From Protaetiibacter larvae (GTDB taxonomy: Bacteria > Actinomycetota > Actinomycetes > Actinomycetales > Microbacteriaceae): a stretch of DNA of 64,000 nucleotides. Where the stretch lies: positions 1,550,001 through 1,614,000 of the forward strand of contig NZ_CP043504.1 in assembly GCF_008365275.1 (NCBI RefSeq), in the 5' to 3' direction. The stretch's first letter is position 1. Every line of letters starts with the position of its first letter. Below, one piece after another: positions 43,664 to 52,516 of the stretch. The notes beneath the pieces were generated by a model. It was given only the letters and a program-made list of their open reading frames with translations. It ran no database searches and was not told the DNA's origin. The translations under genes were made by a program, and so were the position numbers.

Positions 43664-44620
43664 ATGACCGAAACCGTGCGCGATGGCGCCCGGCCGACGT
43701 TCTCGTTCGAGCTGTTCCCGCCGCGCGACGCCGCTGCCGAGTCGGCCCTCGTGGGCAGCACGCTCCCGGCGCTCGTGGCGGCGGGGCCCGAGTTCATCTC
43801 GGTGACCTACGGGGCGAGCGGCTCCACCCGGGATGTCTCGCTCGACGTGCTGCGGCGCGTGCTCGAGACCGAGGTGCGGCCCATGGCGCACCTCACCTGC
43901 GTGGGCTCCTCCTACGCGGAGGCCAGCCGTCTCATCCGCGAGTTCCTGGACGCGGGCGTCACGAGCTTCCTCGCGTTGCGCGGCGACCCTCCCGCGGGCG
44001 TGGCCGAGAAGGATGTCTTCCTCGGCGACCTGGGCAGCGCCGGAGAGCTCGTGCAGCTCATCCATCGCGTGCAGGCCGAGCGCATGCCGTTCCGCCAGCT
44101 CGACGTGCCCGGTGTGCCGAGTGCGAAGCGCCTCGCCTCCGGCGAGAAGGTGACGATCGCCGTCGCGGCGTTCCCCAATGGGCACCCGCGGTCGCGGTCG
44201 CGCGCACAAGACCTCGACACCCTGCTCGCGAAACAGGCTGCGGGTGCGAACCTCGCCATCACGCAACTGTTCTTCGACGCGGACGACTACCTCGGTTTCG
44301 TGGACGCCGCGCGCGCGGCAGGTGTCACGATGCGGATCCTGCCGGGCATCATGCCGGTGCTGAGCGTGCCGCGCCTGCGTCGTATCCTCGAACTCACCGG
44401 GGAACGCGAGCCGACCGAGCTGCTGCGCGCGCTCGAGGCATCCGACGATCCGGCGGCGGTCGGCATCGAGCACGCCACCCGCCTCGCGTCGACGCTGCTC
44501 CAGGGCGGCGCCCCCGGCCTTCACCTCTACACCTTCAACCGACACGAAGCCCCGCTCGCGGTGCTCGCCGGCGTCGGGCTCCTCCCCATCCCCGAACCGA
44601 TCGGAAACCCACTCGCATGA
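43664..44620 (+). CDS. metF: Methylenetetrahydrofolate reductase
   Basis: A 318-residue TIM-barrel flavoprotein that makes 5-methyl-tetrahydrofolate for methionine synthesis. Motifs include FSFELFPPRD at the N-terminus, ISVTYGASGSTRD, the FLALRGDPP flavin segment and ANLAITQLFFDADDY. ATG 43664 has GGAGG five bases upstream. The metE start overlaps its stop (ATGA), so the pair is translationally coupled: MetF makes the methyl donor that MetE consumes. Confidence 0.95.
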   Translation: MTETVRDGARPTFSFELFPPRDAAAESALVGSTLPALVAAGPEFISVTYGASGSTRDVSLDVLRRVLETEVRPMAHLTCVGSSYAEASRLIREFLDAGVTSFLALRGDPPAGVAEKDVFLGDLGSAGELVQLIHRVQAERMPFRQLDVPGVPSAKRLASGEKVTIAVAAFPNGHPRSRSRAQDLDTLLAKQAAGANLAITQLFFDADDYLGFVDAARAAGVTMRILPGIMPVLSVPRLRRILELTGEREPTELLRALEASDDPAAVGIEHATRLASTLLQGGAPGLHLYTFNRHEAPLAVLAGVGLLPIPEPIGNPLA

Positions 44621-46923
44621 CCGCACCATTCCCCACCGGCACGATCCTCGGCTACCCGCGCATCGGTCGCCGTCGTGAGCTGAAGCGCGCCGTGGAGGCG
44701 TACTGGGCCGGCCGCATCGACGCCGCCGAGCTCGAGGGCACCGCCGCCGAGCTGCGCCACGTGACCCGCGAGCGCCTCGTGTCGCTCGGCCTCGGACGCG
44801 ACGACTCGTCGATCCCGGAGTCGTTCTCCTACTACGACCAGGTGCTCGACGCCGCCGTCACCGTGGGCGCCGTGCCGACCCGCTTCGCCGACCTCGTGGA
44901 TGCCGACGGCGCCGTCGACCTCGCCGGCTACTTCACGATCGCGCGCGGCGAGGGCGACCGCGCCCCGCTCGAGATGACCAAGTGGTTCGACTCGAACTAC
45001 CACTACCTGGTGCCCGAGATCGGGCCGGAGACCGAGTTCCGGCTCGCCGGCGACCGCCTGGTGCGCGAGGTCGAGGAGGCCGCCGCCGCGGGCTACGTGA
45101 CCCGGCCCGTGATCGTCGGCCCGGTCACCTTCCTGCTGCTCGCCAAGCCGAGCGACGAGGCGCCCGCGGGCTTCGCACCGCTGTCGCGCCTCGAGGACCT
45201 GCTGCCCGTCTACCGGGAGCTGCTGGCACGCCTCGCCGCGGCCGGTGCCCAATGGGTGCAGCTCGACGAGCCGGCGCTCGTGAGCGAGTCGCTCGAGACC
45301 CCGCGTGGCGAGGTGCTCGCGGCCGCCCAGACCGCCTACGGCTCGCTCGGGGCGGGTCGCCCGCTCGGCATCCTCGTGGCGGCCCCGTACGGCTCGCTCG
45401 ACGACGCCCTCCCCGTGCTCGAGCAGGCGCCCATCGACGCCATCGCGCTCGACCTCGTCAAGGGCGCCGTGCCGACCCGTCCGGCGACCGACAAGGTGCT
45501 CGTGGGCGGTGTCATCGACGGCCACAACATCTGGCGCGGCGACCTCGAGGCCGCGTTCGAGAAGCTCGGCAAGCTCGCCGCACTCACCCCCCAGGTCGCG
45601 GTCGCCACCTCGACCAACCTGTTCCACACCCCGCACGATGTCGCCGATGAGCCCGAGCTCTCCGCGCAGCTGAAGACCTGGCTCGCCTTCGCCGACCAGA
45701 AGGTCGGCCAGGTGGCGACGCTCGCCCGCGGCCTGCGCGAGGGCAAGACCGCCATCCAGGCCGAGCTGGACGCGGCCTCCGCAGCTCTCGAGGACCGCAG
45801 CACGGCCCCCGGTGTGCGCGACGGCGCGGTGCGCAGCCGCGTCGCCGGGCTCGACGCCTCGGCGTTCTCGCGCGGCGACTACGCGACCCGCCGTGCGGAG
45901 CAGGATGTCGCGCTGCGCCTGCCCCCGCTGCCGACCACCACGATCGGCTCGTTCCCGCAGACCGGCGACATCCGCCGAGAGCGCGCCCGCCAGGCGAAGG
46001 GCGAGATCACCGAGGCGGAGTACGAGGAGTTCCTCAAGCTCCAGATCCGCGACGTTGTGGCGCTGCAGGAGCGCATCGGCCTCGACGTCCTCGTGCACGG
46101 CGAGCCCGAGCGCAACGACATGGTGCAGTACTTCGCCGAGAACCTCGACGGCTTCGCGGTCACCCAGAACGGCTGGGTGCAGTCCTACGGTTCGCGCGCC
46201 ACGCGCCCCTCGATCCTGTGGGGCGACGTGTCGCGCCCGGCGCCCATCACGGTGCGCTGGTCGACCTTCACCCAGTCGCTCACCGACAAGCCCGTCAAGG
46301 GCATGCTCACCGGGCCGGTCACGATCCTCGCCTGGTCGTTCGTGCGCGACGACCAGCCGCTCGCCGACACCGCCTACCAGGTGGCGCTCGCCCTGCGCGA
46401 CGAGATCGCCGACCTCGAGGCGGCCGGCATCGGCGTCATCCAGGTCGACGAGCCCGCACTGCGCGAGCTGCTGCCGCTCAAGAAGCGCGACCAGGCGGCG
46501 TACCTCGACTGGTCGGTCAACTCGTTCAAGCTCGCCACGAGCGGCGTCAAGAACCGCACCCAGATCCACACGCACCTGTGCTATTCGGAGTTCGGCGTCG
46601 TCCTCGACGCGATCGACGGGCTGGATGCCGACGTCACCTCGATCGAGGCGGCTCGCAGTCGCATGGAGGTCGTTCCGGAGCTCGAGCGCAGCGGCTTCGG
46701 CCGCGGCATCGGGCCGGGCGTCTACGACATCCACTCGCCGCGCGTCCCCAGCGTCGAGGAGGTGCAGGAGCTCATCGGCACCGCCCTGTCGTCCATCCCG
46801 GAGCGCCAGCTGTGGATCAACCCGGACTGCGGCCTCAAGACCCGCGGCTACGACGAGACGGTCGCCTCGCTCGAGAACATCCTGAGCGCCACCCGGGAGG
46901 CCCGCGCCGCACTCGGCGCCTGA
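44617..46923 (+). CDS. metE: Cobalamin-independent methionine synthase
   Basis: The 768-residue enzyme transfers the methyl group of 5-methyl-tetrahydrofolate (polyglutamate) to homocysteine. The zinc ligands H653 and C655 (in QIHTHLCYSEF) and C738 (NPDCGLKTRG) are present, offset by a constant 12 residues from the E. coli enzyme. Both barrels are complete: N-terminal GYPRIGRRRELKRAVE and C-terminal TTTIGSFPQT. ATG 44617 overlaps the metF stop. The operon leader may contain a cobalamin-type element, which would fit B12 repression of metE. Confidence 0.97.
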   Translation: MTAPFPTGTILGYPRIGRRRELKRAVEAYWAGRIDAAELEGTAAELRHVTRERLVSLGLGRDDSSIPESFSYYDQVLDAAVTVGAVPTRFADLVDADGAVDLAGYFTIARGEGDRAPLEMTKWFDSNYHYLVPEIGPETEFRLAGDRLVREVEEAAAAGYVTRPVIVGPVTFLLLAKPSDEAPAGFAPLSRLEDLLPVYRELLARLAAAGAQWVQLDEPALVSESLETPRGEVLAAAQTAYGSLGAGRPLGILVAAPYGSLDDALPVLEQAPIDAIALDLVKGAVPTRPATDKVLVGGVIDGHNIWRGDLEAAFEKLGKLAALTPQVAVATSTNLFHTPHDVADEPELSAQLKTWLAFADQKVGQVATLARGLREGKTAIQAELDAASAALEDRSTAPGVRDGAVRSRVAGLDASAFSRGDYATRRAEQDVALRLPPLPTTTIGSFPQTGDIRRERARQAKGEITEAEYEEFLKLQIRDVVALQERIGLDVLVHGEPERNDMVQYFAENLDGFAVTQNGWVQSYGSRATRPSILWGDVSRPAPITVRWSTFTQSLTDKPVKGMLTGPVTILAWSFVRDDQPLADTAYQVALALRDEIADLEAAGIGVIQVDEPALRELLPLKKRDQAAYLDWSVNSFKLATSGVKNRTQIHTHLCYSEFGVVLDAIDGLDADVTSIEAARSRMEVVPELERSGFGRGIGPGVYDIHSPRVPSVEEVQELIGTALSSIPERQLWINPDCGLKTRGYDETVASLENILSATREARAALGA

Positions 46924-46986
46924 TCCCCGACGCGGCTCACAGCGAGGGTGGGGCATCCGTTCAGCCGGGCGCCCTACCCTCGTGCC

Positions 46987-47721
46987 GTGCAGCTGGCAGT
47001 TCACGTGCGCGGGTCCGGAGACCGCACCGCGGTTCTCATCCACGGGATCATGTCCGATCACCGCGCCTGGACGCGGGTGAGCGACGAACTCGTCGACGGC
47101 GGCTTCCGGGTGCTCGCGGTCGATCTCGCGGGGCACGGGGCGAGCCCGCGTTCTCGGCGCTACACCCCCCGCGGGTGGGCGGACGACGTGGTCGAGACCC
47201 TCGATCCCTTGCTCGACGGCCCGCCCGAGCTCGTCATGGGGCATTCGCTCGGCGGACTCGTCGCCTCCCTCGCGGCGGATCGGCTCGCGCCGCGCGCCGC
47301 GATCTATGTGGATCCCGCGTTCGCGTTCCCGAAGGGCATCCGCGGGGCGCTGTTCAAGCTGGCCTTCGCGCTCGCGCCCCGACCGCGACGTTCGGCGCTC
47401 GTGCGGTGGAATCCGCGCTGGAGCCCTGAAGACGTCGACAACGAGCTCGCGGCGCTGCGTGAGTGGGACAAGCGCACCATCCTGGGCTTCGCCGATTCAC
47501 GTCCCGTCGTGCCGCCGCTGCGACTCGTCGCGCCGAGCCTCGTCGTGCTCGCCGAGCGGAGCCTGCTCATGACGGATGCGGCGGTGCGCGCGCTGCGCGG
47601 GCTCGGCATGACCGTCGAGACGGTCGCCGGCTCCGGCCACAACGTCTTCCGCGACGATCTGCCGGGCTTCATGCGCGTCGTCGGGGAGTGGCTGCAGCGC
47701 CAGGGCGTCGCAACCCGCTGA
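46987..47721 (+). CDS. Alpha/beta hydrolase
   Basis: A 244-residue alpha/beta-fold hydrolase with the oxyanion motif LIHGIMSDHRAW, the nucleophile elbow GHSLGG (Ser near residue 89) and the C-terminal His in VAGSGHNVFRDD. The substrate is unknown. The start is GTG 46987, because TACCCT (46975-46980) ends six bases before it and the product then begins at the first strand of the fold; the frame to 46948 is upstream noise. It ends at a perfect 25-base inverted repeat shared with the convergent lexA end. Confidence 0.88.
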   Translation: MQLAVHVRGSGDRTAVLIHGIMSDHRAWTRVSDELVDGGFRVLAVDLAGHGASPRSRRYTPRGWADDVVETLDPLLDGPPELVMGHSLGGLVASLAADRLAPRAAIYVDPAFAFPKGIRGALFKLAFALAPRPRRSALVRWNPRWSPEDVDNELAALREWDKRTILGFADSRPVVPPLRLVAPSLVVLAERSLLMTDAAVRALRGLGMTVETVAGSGHNVFRDDLPGFMRVVGEWLQRQGVATR

Positions 47722-47784
47722 GTGGTGCGGTTTCGGCTGGATGGCGCGGCTTCGCCGGTGCCATCCAGCCGAAACCGCACCACT
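47721..47784. terminator. Perfect 25-base inverted repeat between convergent genes
   Basis: Arms 47721-47745 and 47760-47784 are exact reverse complements around a 14-base loop. It starts at the last base of the hydrolase stop and ends five bases before the lexA end, so it probably terminates both transcripts. It lacks a T-tract and its stem is much longer than a usual terminator. Confidence 0.65.
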
Positions 47785-47789
47785 CGTCG

Positions 47790-48464
47790 CTAGACCGAGC
47801 GCAGCACCGCCACGACCTTGCCGAGCACCTCGGCGTTGTCGCCCAGGATCGGCTCGAAGGCCGTATTGCGCGGCAGCAGCCAGGTGTGACCGTCGCGCTG
47901 ACGGAACACCTTGACGGTCGCCTCGCCGTCGAGCATGGCTGCGACGATCTCGCCGTTCTCGGCGGTGTGCTGCTCACGCACGACCACCCAGTCGCCGTCG
48001 CAGATCGCGGCGTCGATCATCGACTCGCCCGAGACCTTGAGCATGAACAGCTCGCCCTTGCCGACGAGCTGGCGGGGGAGCGGGAAGATCTCCTCCACCT
48101 GCTGCTCGGCCGTGATGGGCACGCCCGCGGCGATGCGCCCCACGAGCGGCACCATCGCCGCATCGCCGACCGGAGCGCTCGGGGAGTCGTCGACGGCGGT
48201 GGGCACGTCGATGAGCACTTCGAGCGCGCGAGGGCGGTTGGGGTCGCGGCGGAGGTATCCGGCCAGCTCGAGCTGGTTGAGCTGGTGGGTCACGCTCGAG
48301 AGCGAGGCGAGGCCCACCGCGTCACCGATCTCGCGCATGCTCGGCGGATAGCCGCGACGGGAGACGGAGCGCTGGATCACCTCGAGGATCGCGAGCTGCT
48401 TCTCGCTGAGGCTCTTGCGCCTTCGCGTGGCGGGACGCTCGTCGAGGGGCTGGATGTCGCTCAT
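47790..48464 (-). CDS. lexA: SOS repressor LexA
   Basis: The 224-residue repressor-protease has an N-terminal winged helix (about residues 18-85, with [26 protein letters not shown]), the self-cleavage site A113-G114, the catalytic serine S148 in SGESM and lysine K185 in ATVKVF. ATG 48464 has GGGAG nine bases upstream; the frame to 48551 adds sequence unlike LexA. Two SOS boxes (48548-48563 and 48623-48638) lie in the divergent region with the LysM gene, so lexA is autoregulated. RecA filaments trigger its cleavage. Confidence 0.97.
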   Translation of the reverse strand: MSDIQPLDERPATRRRKSLSEKQLAILEVIQRSVSRRGYPPSMREIGDAVGLASLSSVTHQLNQLELAGYLRRDPNRPRALEVLIDVPTAVDDSPSAPVGDAAMVPLVGRIAAGVPITAEQQVEEIFPLPRQLVGKGELFMLKVSGESMIDAAICDGDWVVVREQHTAENGEIVAAMLDGEATVKVFRQRDGHTWLLPRNTAFEPILGDNAEVLGKVVAVLRSV

Positions 48465-48547
48465 GTCGTCTCCCGGAGGCCGATGTCGGTGGTTGGTGAT
48501 CGGATGCATCCCGTCGATCGAAACTGTATCCGCTTCGGCGGGTGCAG

Positions 48548-48563
48548 ACAAACATCCGTTCGA
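48548..48563. promoter_or_regulatory. LexA (SOS) box ACAAACATCCGTTCGA
   Basis: One half-site (GTTCGA) is perfect and the other has two mismatches to TCGAAC-N4-GTTCGA. It lies about 84 bases upstream of the lexA start, on the lexA side of the divergent region. Confidence 0.6.
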
Positions 48564-48622
48564 GTGTGTCGCGAGATCCGTCCCGCCTCGCAGCGGGATT
48601 CACGGGGTTCCGGAAGTTCCAC

Positions 48623-48638
48623 TTGAACAAACGTTCGA
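48623..48638. promoter_or_regulatory. LexA (SOS) box TTGAACAAACGTTCGA overlapping the LysM gene promoter
   Basis: Eleven of 12 fixed positions match. Its first hexamer TTGAAC also serves as a -35 for a TAGATT -10 (48645-48650) with a 16-base spacer, so LexA binding would directly block transcription of the rightward LysM gene. Confidence 0.85.
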
Positions 48639-48734
48639 TCGAAGATAGATTCGGAACACAGCTTCGCATCCGGCCTCCCGGCCGAGGCCGGATGCGGCGG
48701 CTGCTCACTTCTCGACACGAGCAGGAGGCACCTC

Positions 48735-49100
48735 ATGAGCACCATCGCCCTCAGTTACGCCGGCCCCCGTCCGGACGCCCGTCCGCGTGCTCCGCGACTG
48801 CACCTCACTCGGCGCGGGCGTCTCGTGTTCGGTGCCCTGCTCGTGGCCCCCGTGGCGATCGCGCTCGCGGTCTCGGGCATCGCCGGCGGGGTCGCGCAGG
48901 CCGGCTCGAGCGCGTCCACGGCGAGCTTCGAGTACATCTCGGTCGCCTCGGGTGAATCCCTGTGGGATCTCGCCCAGTGGATCGCCCCCGAGGCCGATCC
49001 GCGCGAGGTCGTGTCGGCGCTCGTCGCCCTCAACCAGCTCCCCTCGGCCGAGGTCCAGCCCGGTCAGCGTCTCGCGATCCCGGCGGAATACGCTCGCTAG
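48735..49100 (+). CDS. Small LysM membrane protein, likely SOS-induced division inhibitor
   Basis: A 121-residue protein with one transmembrane helix (about 29-54) and an extracytoplasmic LysM domain (about 67-117: SVASGESLWDLAQWIAPEADPREVVSALVALNQL). Its position divergent from lexA and under an SOS box is that of mycobacterial Rv2719c/ChiZ, corynebacterial DivS and Bacillus YneA, which halt division during DNA damage. ATG 48735 has AGGAGG about eight bases upstream. The role is inferred by position, topology and the SOS box. Confidence 0.85.
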   Translation: MSTIALSYAGPRPDARPRAPRLHLTRRGRLVFGALLVAPVAIALAVSGIAGGVAQAGSSASTASFEYISVASGESLWDLAQWIAPEADPREVVSALVALNQLPSAEVQPGQRLAIPAEYAR

Positions 49101-49109
49101 ACTCGCCCG

Positions 49110-50198
49110 GTGGCTCTCTCCGACCTGCCGATCCGTGACGACCTCCGAGGACTGACCCCGTACGGGGCGCCCCAGAAGCACGTGCGGTACGCGCTCAACG
49201 TCAACGAGAACACCCACCCGATCCCCGAGCCCGTTGCGCGGCACATCGTCGAGTCGCTCGCGCACGCCGTGCTCACCGCGAACCGCTACCCGGATCGCGA
49301 GTTCACCGCCCTGCGCGAGTCGCTCGCCGGCTACCTGAGCCGCGACCTCAGGGAGCAGCAGATCGCGCCCGAGCAGATCTGGGCCGCGAACGGCTCGAAC
49401 GAGATCATCCAGCAGCTGCTGCAGGCCTTCGGCGGCCCCGGCCGCCGTGTGCTCGGCTTCCCTCCCACCTACTCCATGCACTCGATCATCGCGGCGGGCA
49501 CCGGTACCCGGTGGATCGCGGCGGAGCGCGACGCCGACTACGCCATCAGCCCGGAGACGGCCGTGCGCGCGGTCGAGCAGCACCGTCCCGACCTCGTGTT
49601 CCTGTGCGCGCCCAACAACCCCACCGGCACGGCGCTGCCGCTCGAGACGATCGAGGCCGTCTACGACGCCAGCGACGGCATCGTCTTCGTCGACGAGGCC
49701 TACGCCGAGTTCATGCCGAAGGGGCAGCCCACCGCGCTCACCTTGCTGCCCGGCCGCGAACGGCTCGTGATCTCGCGCACCATGAGCAAGGCGTTCGCGT
49801 TCGCGGGCGTGCGCCTCGGCTACCTGGCGGCCGACCCCGCGATCGCGGACGCCCTGCGCCTCGTCCGGCTGCCGTACCACCTGTCCGCGCTGACCCAGGC
49901 GGCGGCGGTCGCCGCGCTCGCGCACGCCCCCGAGATGCTCGCGATGGTCGACGACATCGCCGCCCAGCGCGACCGCATCGTCGCCGAGCTCCCGGCCCTC
50001 GGCTACCACGCGTGGCCCAGCCAGGCCAACTTCGTGCTCTTCGAGGGGGTGACCGACCCGCAGGCCACCTTCCGCGCGCTGCTCGAGCGCGACATCCTCA
50101 TTCGCGACGTCGGCATCCCGCACGCCCTCCGCGTGACCGCGGGCACCCCCGACGAGACCGCCTTCTTCCTCGCCGCCCTCGCCGCCCTCCCGCGTTAA
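49110..50198 (+). CDS. hisC: Histidinol-phosphate aminotransferase
   Basis: A 362-residue PLP-dependent fold-type I aminotransferase. The Schiff-base lysine is K227 in SRTMSKAFAFAGVRLGY, the NPTG motif is CAPNNPTGTALP and the PLP-binding Asp is in VFVDEAYAEF. It makes histidinol phosphate from imidazole acetol phosphate. GTG 49110 follows TAGACT (49098-49103) by six bases, so its mRNA is leaderless even though the LysM gene ends nine bases earlier. hisD is not in the window. Confidence 0.93.
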   Translation: MALSDLPIRDDLRGLTPYGAPQKHVRYALNVNENTHPIPEPVARHIVESLAHAVLTANRYPDREFTALRESLAGYLSRDLREQQIAPEQIWAANGSNEIIQQLLQAFGGPGRRVLGFPPTYSMHSIIAAGTGTRWIAAERDADYAISPETAVRAVEQHRPDLVFLCAPNNPTGTALPLETIEAVYDASDGIVFVDEAYAEFMPKGQPTALTLLPGRERLVISRTMSKAFAFAGVRLGYLAADPAIADALRLVRLPYHLSALTQAAAVAALAHAPEMLAMVDDIAAQRDRIVAELPALGYHAWPSQANFVLFEGVTDPQATFRALLERDILIRDVGIPHALRVTAGTPDETAFFLAALAALPR

Positions 50199-50200
50199 CC

Positions 50201-50260
50201 CGCGAGATGTCCGTTGTTGCACGTTTCGGCCCCCGATTCCGCAACAAGTGACATCTCGCG
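50201..50260. terminator. Imperfect 20-base inverted repeat between hisC and hisB
   Basis: Arms 50201-50220 and 50241-50260 match at 18 of 20 positions around a 20-base loop. It starts two bases after the hisC stop and precedes the hisB -10 by seven bases, separating the hisC transcript from hisBH. Confidence 0.6.
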
Positions 50261-50279
50261 GGGTCGGTAGGGTGAGGGG

Positions 50280-50888
50280 ATGAGCAGCACGCACCGGACG
50301 GCACGCTTGAGCCGTCAGACGAGCGAGTCGAGCATCGAGCTGACCCTCGACCTCGACGGATCGGGCCAGTCCGACATCCAGACGACGGTGCCGTTCTACG
50401 ACCACCTGCTCACCGCCTTCGCCAAGCACGCCCTCGTCGACCTGACGGTGCGCGCCGAGGGCGACACGGACATCGACGTGCACCACACGGTCGAGGACAC
50501 CGGCATCGTGCTCGGCACCGCCATCAAGCAGGCTCTCGGCGACAAGGTCGGGATCGGCCGCTTCGGCGACGCCCTCGTGCCGCTCGACGATGCCCTCGCG
50601 CAGGCCGTCGTCGACGTCTCGGGGCGCCCCTACCTCGTGCACTCGGGCGAACCGGCCGGCTTCGAGTACCACCTCATCGGCGGCCACTTCACCGGATCGA
50701 TGGTCCGGCACGTCTTCGAGGCGATCACCTTCAACGCGGGTCTCACGGTGCACCTCACGGTGCTCGCCGGTCGCGACCCGCACCACATCGCCGAGGCCGA
50801 GTTCAAGGCGTTCGCGCGTGCGTTCCGGCAGGCCGTCGCGCGCGACGAGCGCGTGAGCGGTGTGCCGTCGACGAAGGGCGCCCTCTGA
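50280..50888 (+). CDS. hisB: Imidazoleglycerol-phosphate dehydratase
   Basis: The 202-residue monofunctional dehydratase (no phosphatase domain) has the two metal-binding repeats: [14 protein letters not shown] (about 60-73) and [16 protein letters not shown] (about 160-175). It forms imidazole acetol phosphate, the HisC substrate. ATG 50280 follows TAGGGT (50268-50273) by six bases, so it is leaderless. hisH starts one base after its stop, indicating a hisBH transcript. Confidence 0.96.
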   Translation: MSSTHRTARLSRQTSESSIELTLDLDGSGQSDIQTTVPFYDHLLTAFAKHALVDLTVRAEGDTDIDVHHTVEDTGIVLGTAIKQALGDKVGIGRFGDALVPLDDALAQAVVDVSGRPYLVHSGEPAGFEYHLIGGHFTGSMVRHVFEAITFNAGLTVHLTVLAGRDPHHIAEAEFKAFARAFRQAVARDERVSGVPSTKGAL

Positions 50889-50889
50889 G

Positions 50890-51528
50890 ATGAGCGCGCC
50901 CGCGCCCTCCGTCGTCGTGCTCGACTACGGATCCGGCAACGTGCACTCCGCCGCCAAGGCGATCGAGCGCGCCGGAGCCCGCGTCGAGCTGACCGCCGAC
51001 CGCGACAAGATCGCGAACGCGGATGGCCTGCTCGTGCCGGGTGTCGGCGCCTTCGCGGCCGTGATGTCCGCGCTCGACGCGGTGCGGGGTGCGGAGCTCA
51101 TCGACCGTCGGCTCGCAGGCGGCCGAGCCGTGCTCGGCATCTGCGTCGGCATGCAGGTGCTCTTCGAGCGCGGCGTGGAGCGCGGAGTCGAGACCGAGGG
51201 GCTCGGGGAGTGGCCGGGCGTCGTCGACGAACTGCACGCCCCCGTGCTGCCGCACATGGGCTGGAACACGGTGGATGCGCCGGAGGAGTCGCAGCTGTTC
51301 GCGGGACTCCGCGACGAGCGCTTCTACTTCGTGCACTCCTTCGCGGCGCGCAGCTGGAGTCTCGACCCGATCGGCGCCTTCGCGGTGCCCCGGGTGACCT
51401 GGGCGACCCACGGTGAGCCGTTCGTGGCGGCGGTGGAGAACGGGCCGCTGTGGGCGACCCAGTTCCACCCCGAGAAGTCGGGCGAAGCCGGCATCCGGCT
51501 GCTCGGCAACTGGCTCGCGACGCTCTAG
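50890..51528 (+). CDS. hisH: Imidazole glycerol phosphate synthase, glutaminase subunit
   Basis: The 212-residue class I glutamine amidotransferase supplies ammonia to HisF. The triad is C85 (LGICVGMQ), H193 and E195 (QFHPEKSG). ATG 50890 is one base after the hisB stop. The partner hisF is not next to it; the downstream 238 bases hold repeats and then priA from its own promoter, so hisF must be elsewhere. Confidence 0.95.
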   Translation: MSAPAPSVVVLDYGSGNVHSAAKAIERAGARVELTADRDKIANADGLLVPGVGAFAAVMSALDAVRGAELIDRRLAGGRAVLGICVGMQVLFERGVERGVETEGLGEWPGVVDELHAPVLPHMGWNTVDAPEESQLFAGLRDERFYFVHSFAARSWSLDPIGAFAVPRVTWATHGEPFVAAVENGPLWATQFHPEKSGEAGIRLLGNWLATL

Positions 51529-51543
51529 CCTGCGGCATCCGAG

Positions 51544-51586
51544 GATCTCGATCCACCGCCTGCGGCGGCATTCGATCAGCGGGGGT
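51544..51586. repeat. REP-like palindromic repeat, diverged copy
   Basis: GATCTCGAT (51545-51553) then CCGCC-TGC-GGCGG and TCGATCAGCGGG match the layout of the repeat at 63062-63100. It lies 16 bases after the hisH stop. Confidence 0.6.
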
Positions 51587-51610
51587 CCAGCTGTGAGTGA
51601 GCGCAGCGGG

Positions 51611-51705
51611 TGACCGGAGTCGGTTCCGGGACGCTGGCACCGGGCCGGGCGGGAGCGGGCCGTCCAGGCCCGCGAGGGCATGCGTCCCGGAACCGACTCC
51701 GGTCA
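51611..51705. repeat. Perfect 24-base inverted repeat between hisH and priA
   Basis: Arms 51611-51634 and 51682-51705 are exact reverse complements around a 47-base GC-rich spacer that contains a further CGGGCC/GGCCCG stem. The region 51529-51766 holds no gene; it has this element, the REP copy and the priA promoter (TACGAT, 51752-51757). Confidence 0.8.
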
Positions 51706-51766
51706 GTCGCGGAGCGGCGTGGGTCGGGCGTGAGACCGCAGCGGAGTCGAGTACGATCTTTCTCTC

Positions 51767-52516
51767 GTGACCGAGTTCAACACCTCACCCGCTTTGACCC
51801 TGCTCCCGGCGGTCGATGTCGCCGACGGCAAGGCCGTCCGGCTCACCCAGGGGGAGGCAGGAACCGAGACGAACTTCGGCGATCCGGTGGACGCCGCGCA
51901 GGAGTGGGTGGATGGCGGCGCCGAGTGGATCCACCTCGTGGATCTCGACGCAGCGTTCGGTCGTGGCAACAACCACGCGGTCATCAAGAAGGTCATCAAG
52001 TCGACCCCGCGGCGGGTGAACATCGAGCTCTCGGGCGGCATCCGCGACGATGCGACCCTCGAGGCGGCGCTCGCCACCGGTGCGAAGCGCATCAACCTCG
52101 GCACGGCGGCGCTCGAGAACCCGGAGTGGGCGGCGCATGTGATCGCCGAGTACGGCGAGGCGATCGCGGTGGGCCTGGATGTGCGCGGCACGACGCTCGC
52201 CGCGCGCGGCTGGACGCAGGAGGGCGGCGACCTGTGGGCGGTGCTCGCGCGCCTCGAGGAGGCCGGCTGCGCCCGCTACGTGGTGACGGACGTGACGAAG
52301 GACGGCACCTTGAAGGGGCCGAATCTGGAGCTGCTCACCGAGGTGCTCGCCCGCACCCCGAAGCCGGTGATCGCGTCGGGCGGCGTGGCGACGCTCGATG
52401 ACATCGCGGCCCTCCGCACCCTCGTGCCGCACGGTCTGGAGGGTGCGATCGTGGGCAAGGCGCTCTACACGGGGGCGTTCACGCTCGCCGAGGCGATCGA
52501 CGTCGCGAGCGACTGA
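51767..52516 (+). CDS. priA: Bifunctional phosphoribosyl isomerase PriA (HisA/TrpF)
   Basis: The 249-residue barrel isomerises ProFAR in histidine synthesis; in actinobacteria lacking trpF it also serves as phosphoribosylanthranilate isomerase. Catalytic aspartates D17 ([13 protein letters not shown]) and D175 ([14 protein letters not shown]) are present, with phosphate-binding SGGIRDD and [11 protein letters not shown]. The bifunctional call rests on phylum and can only be settled by checking for trpF. GTG 51767 follows TACGAT by nine bases. The SseB gene overlaps its stop by one base. Confidence 0.93.
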   Translation: MTEFNTSPALTLLPAVDVADGKAVRLTQGEAGTETNFGDPVDAAQEWVDGGAEWIHLVDLDAAFGRGNNHAVIKKVIKSTPRRVNIELSGGIRDDATLEAALATGAKRINLGTAALENPEWAAHVIAEYGEAIAVGLDVRGTTLAARGWTQEGGDLWAVLARLEEAGCARYVVTDVTKDGTLKGPNLELLTEVLARTPKPVIASGGVATLDDIAALRTLVPHGLEGAIVGKALYTGAFTLAEAIDVASD

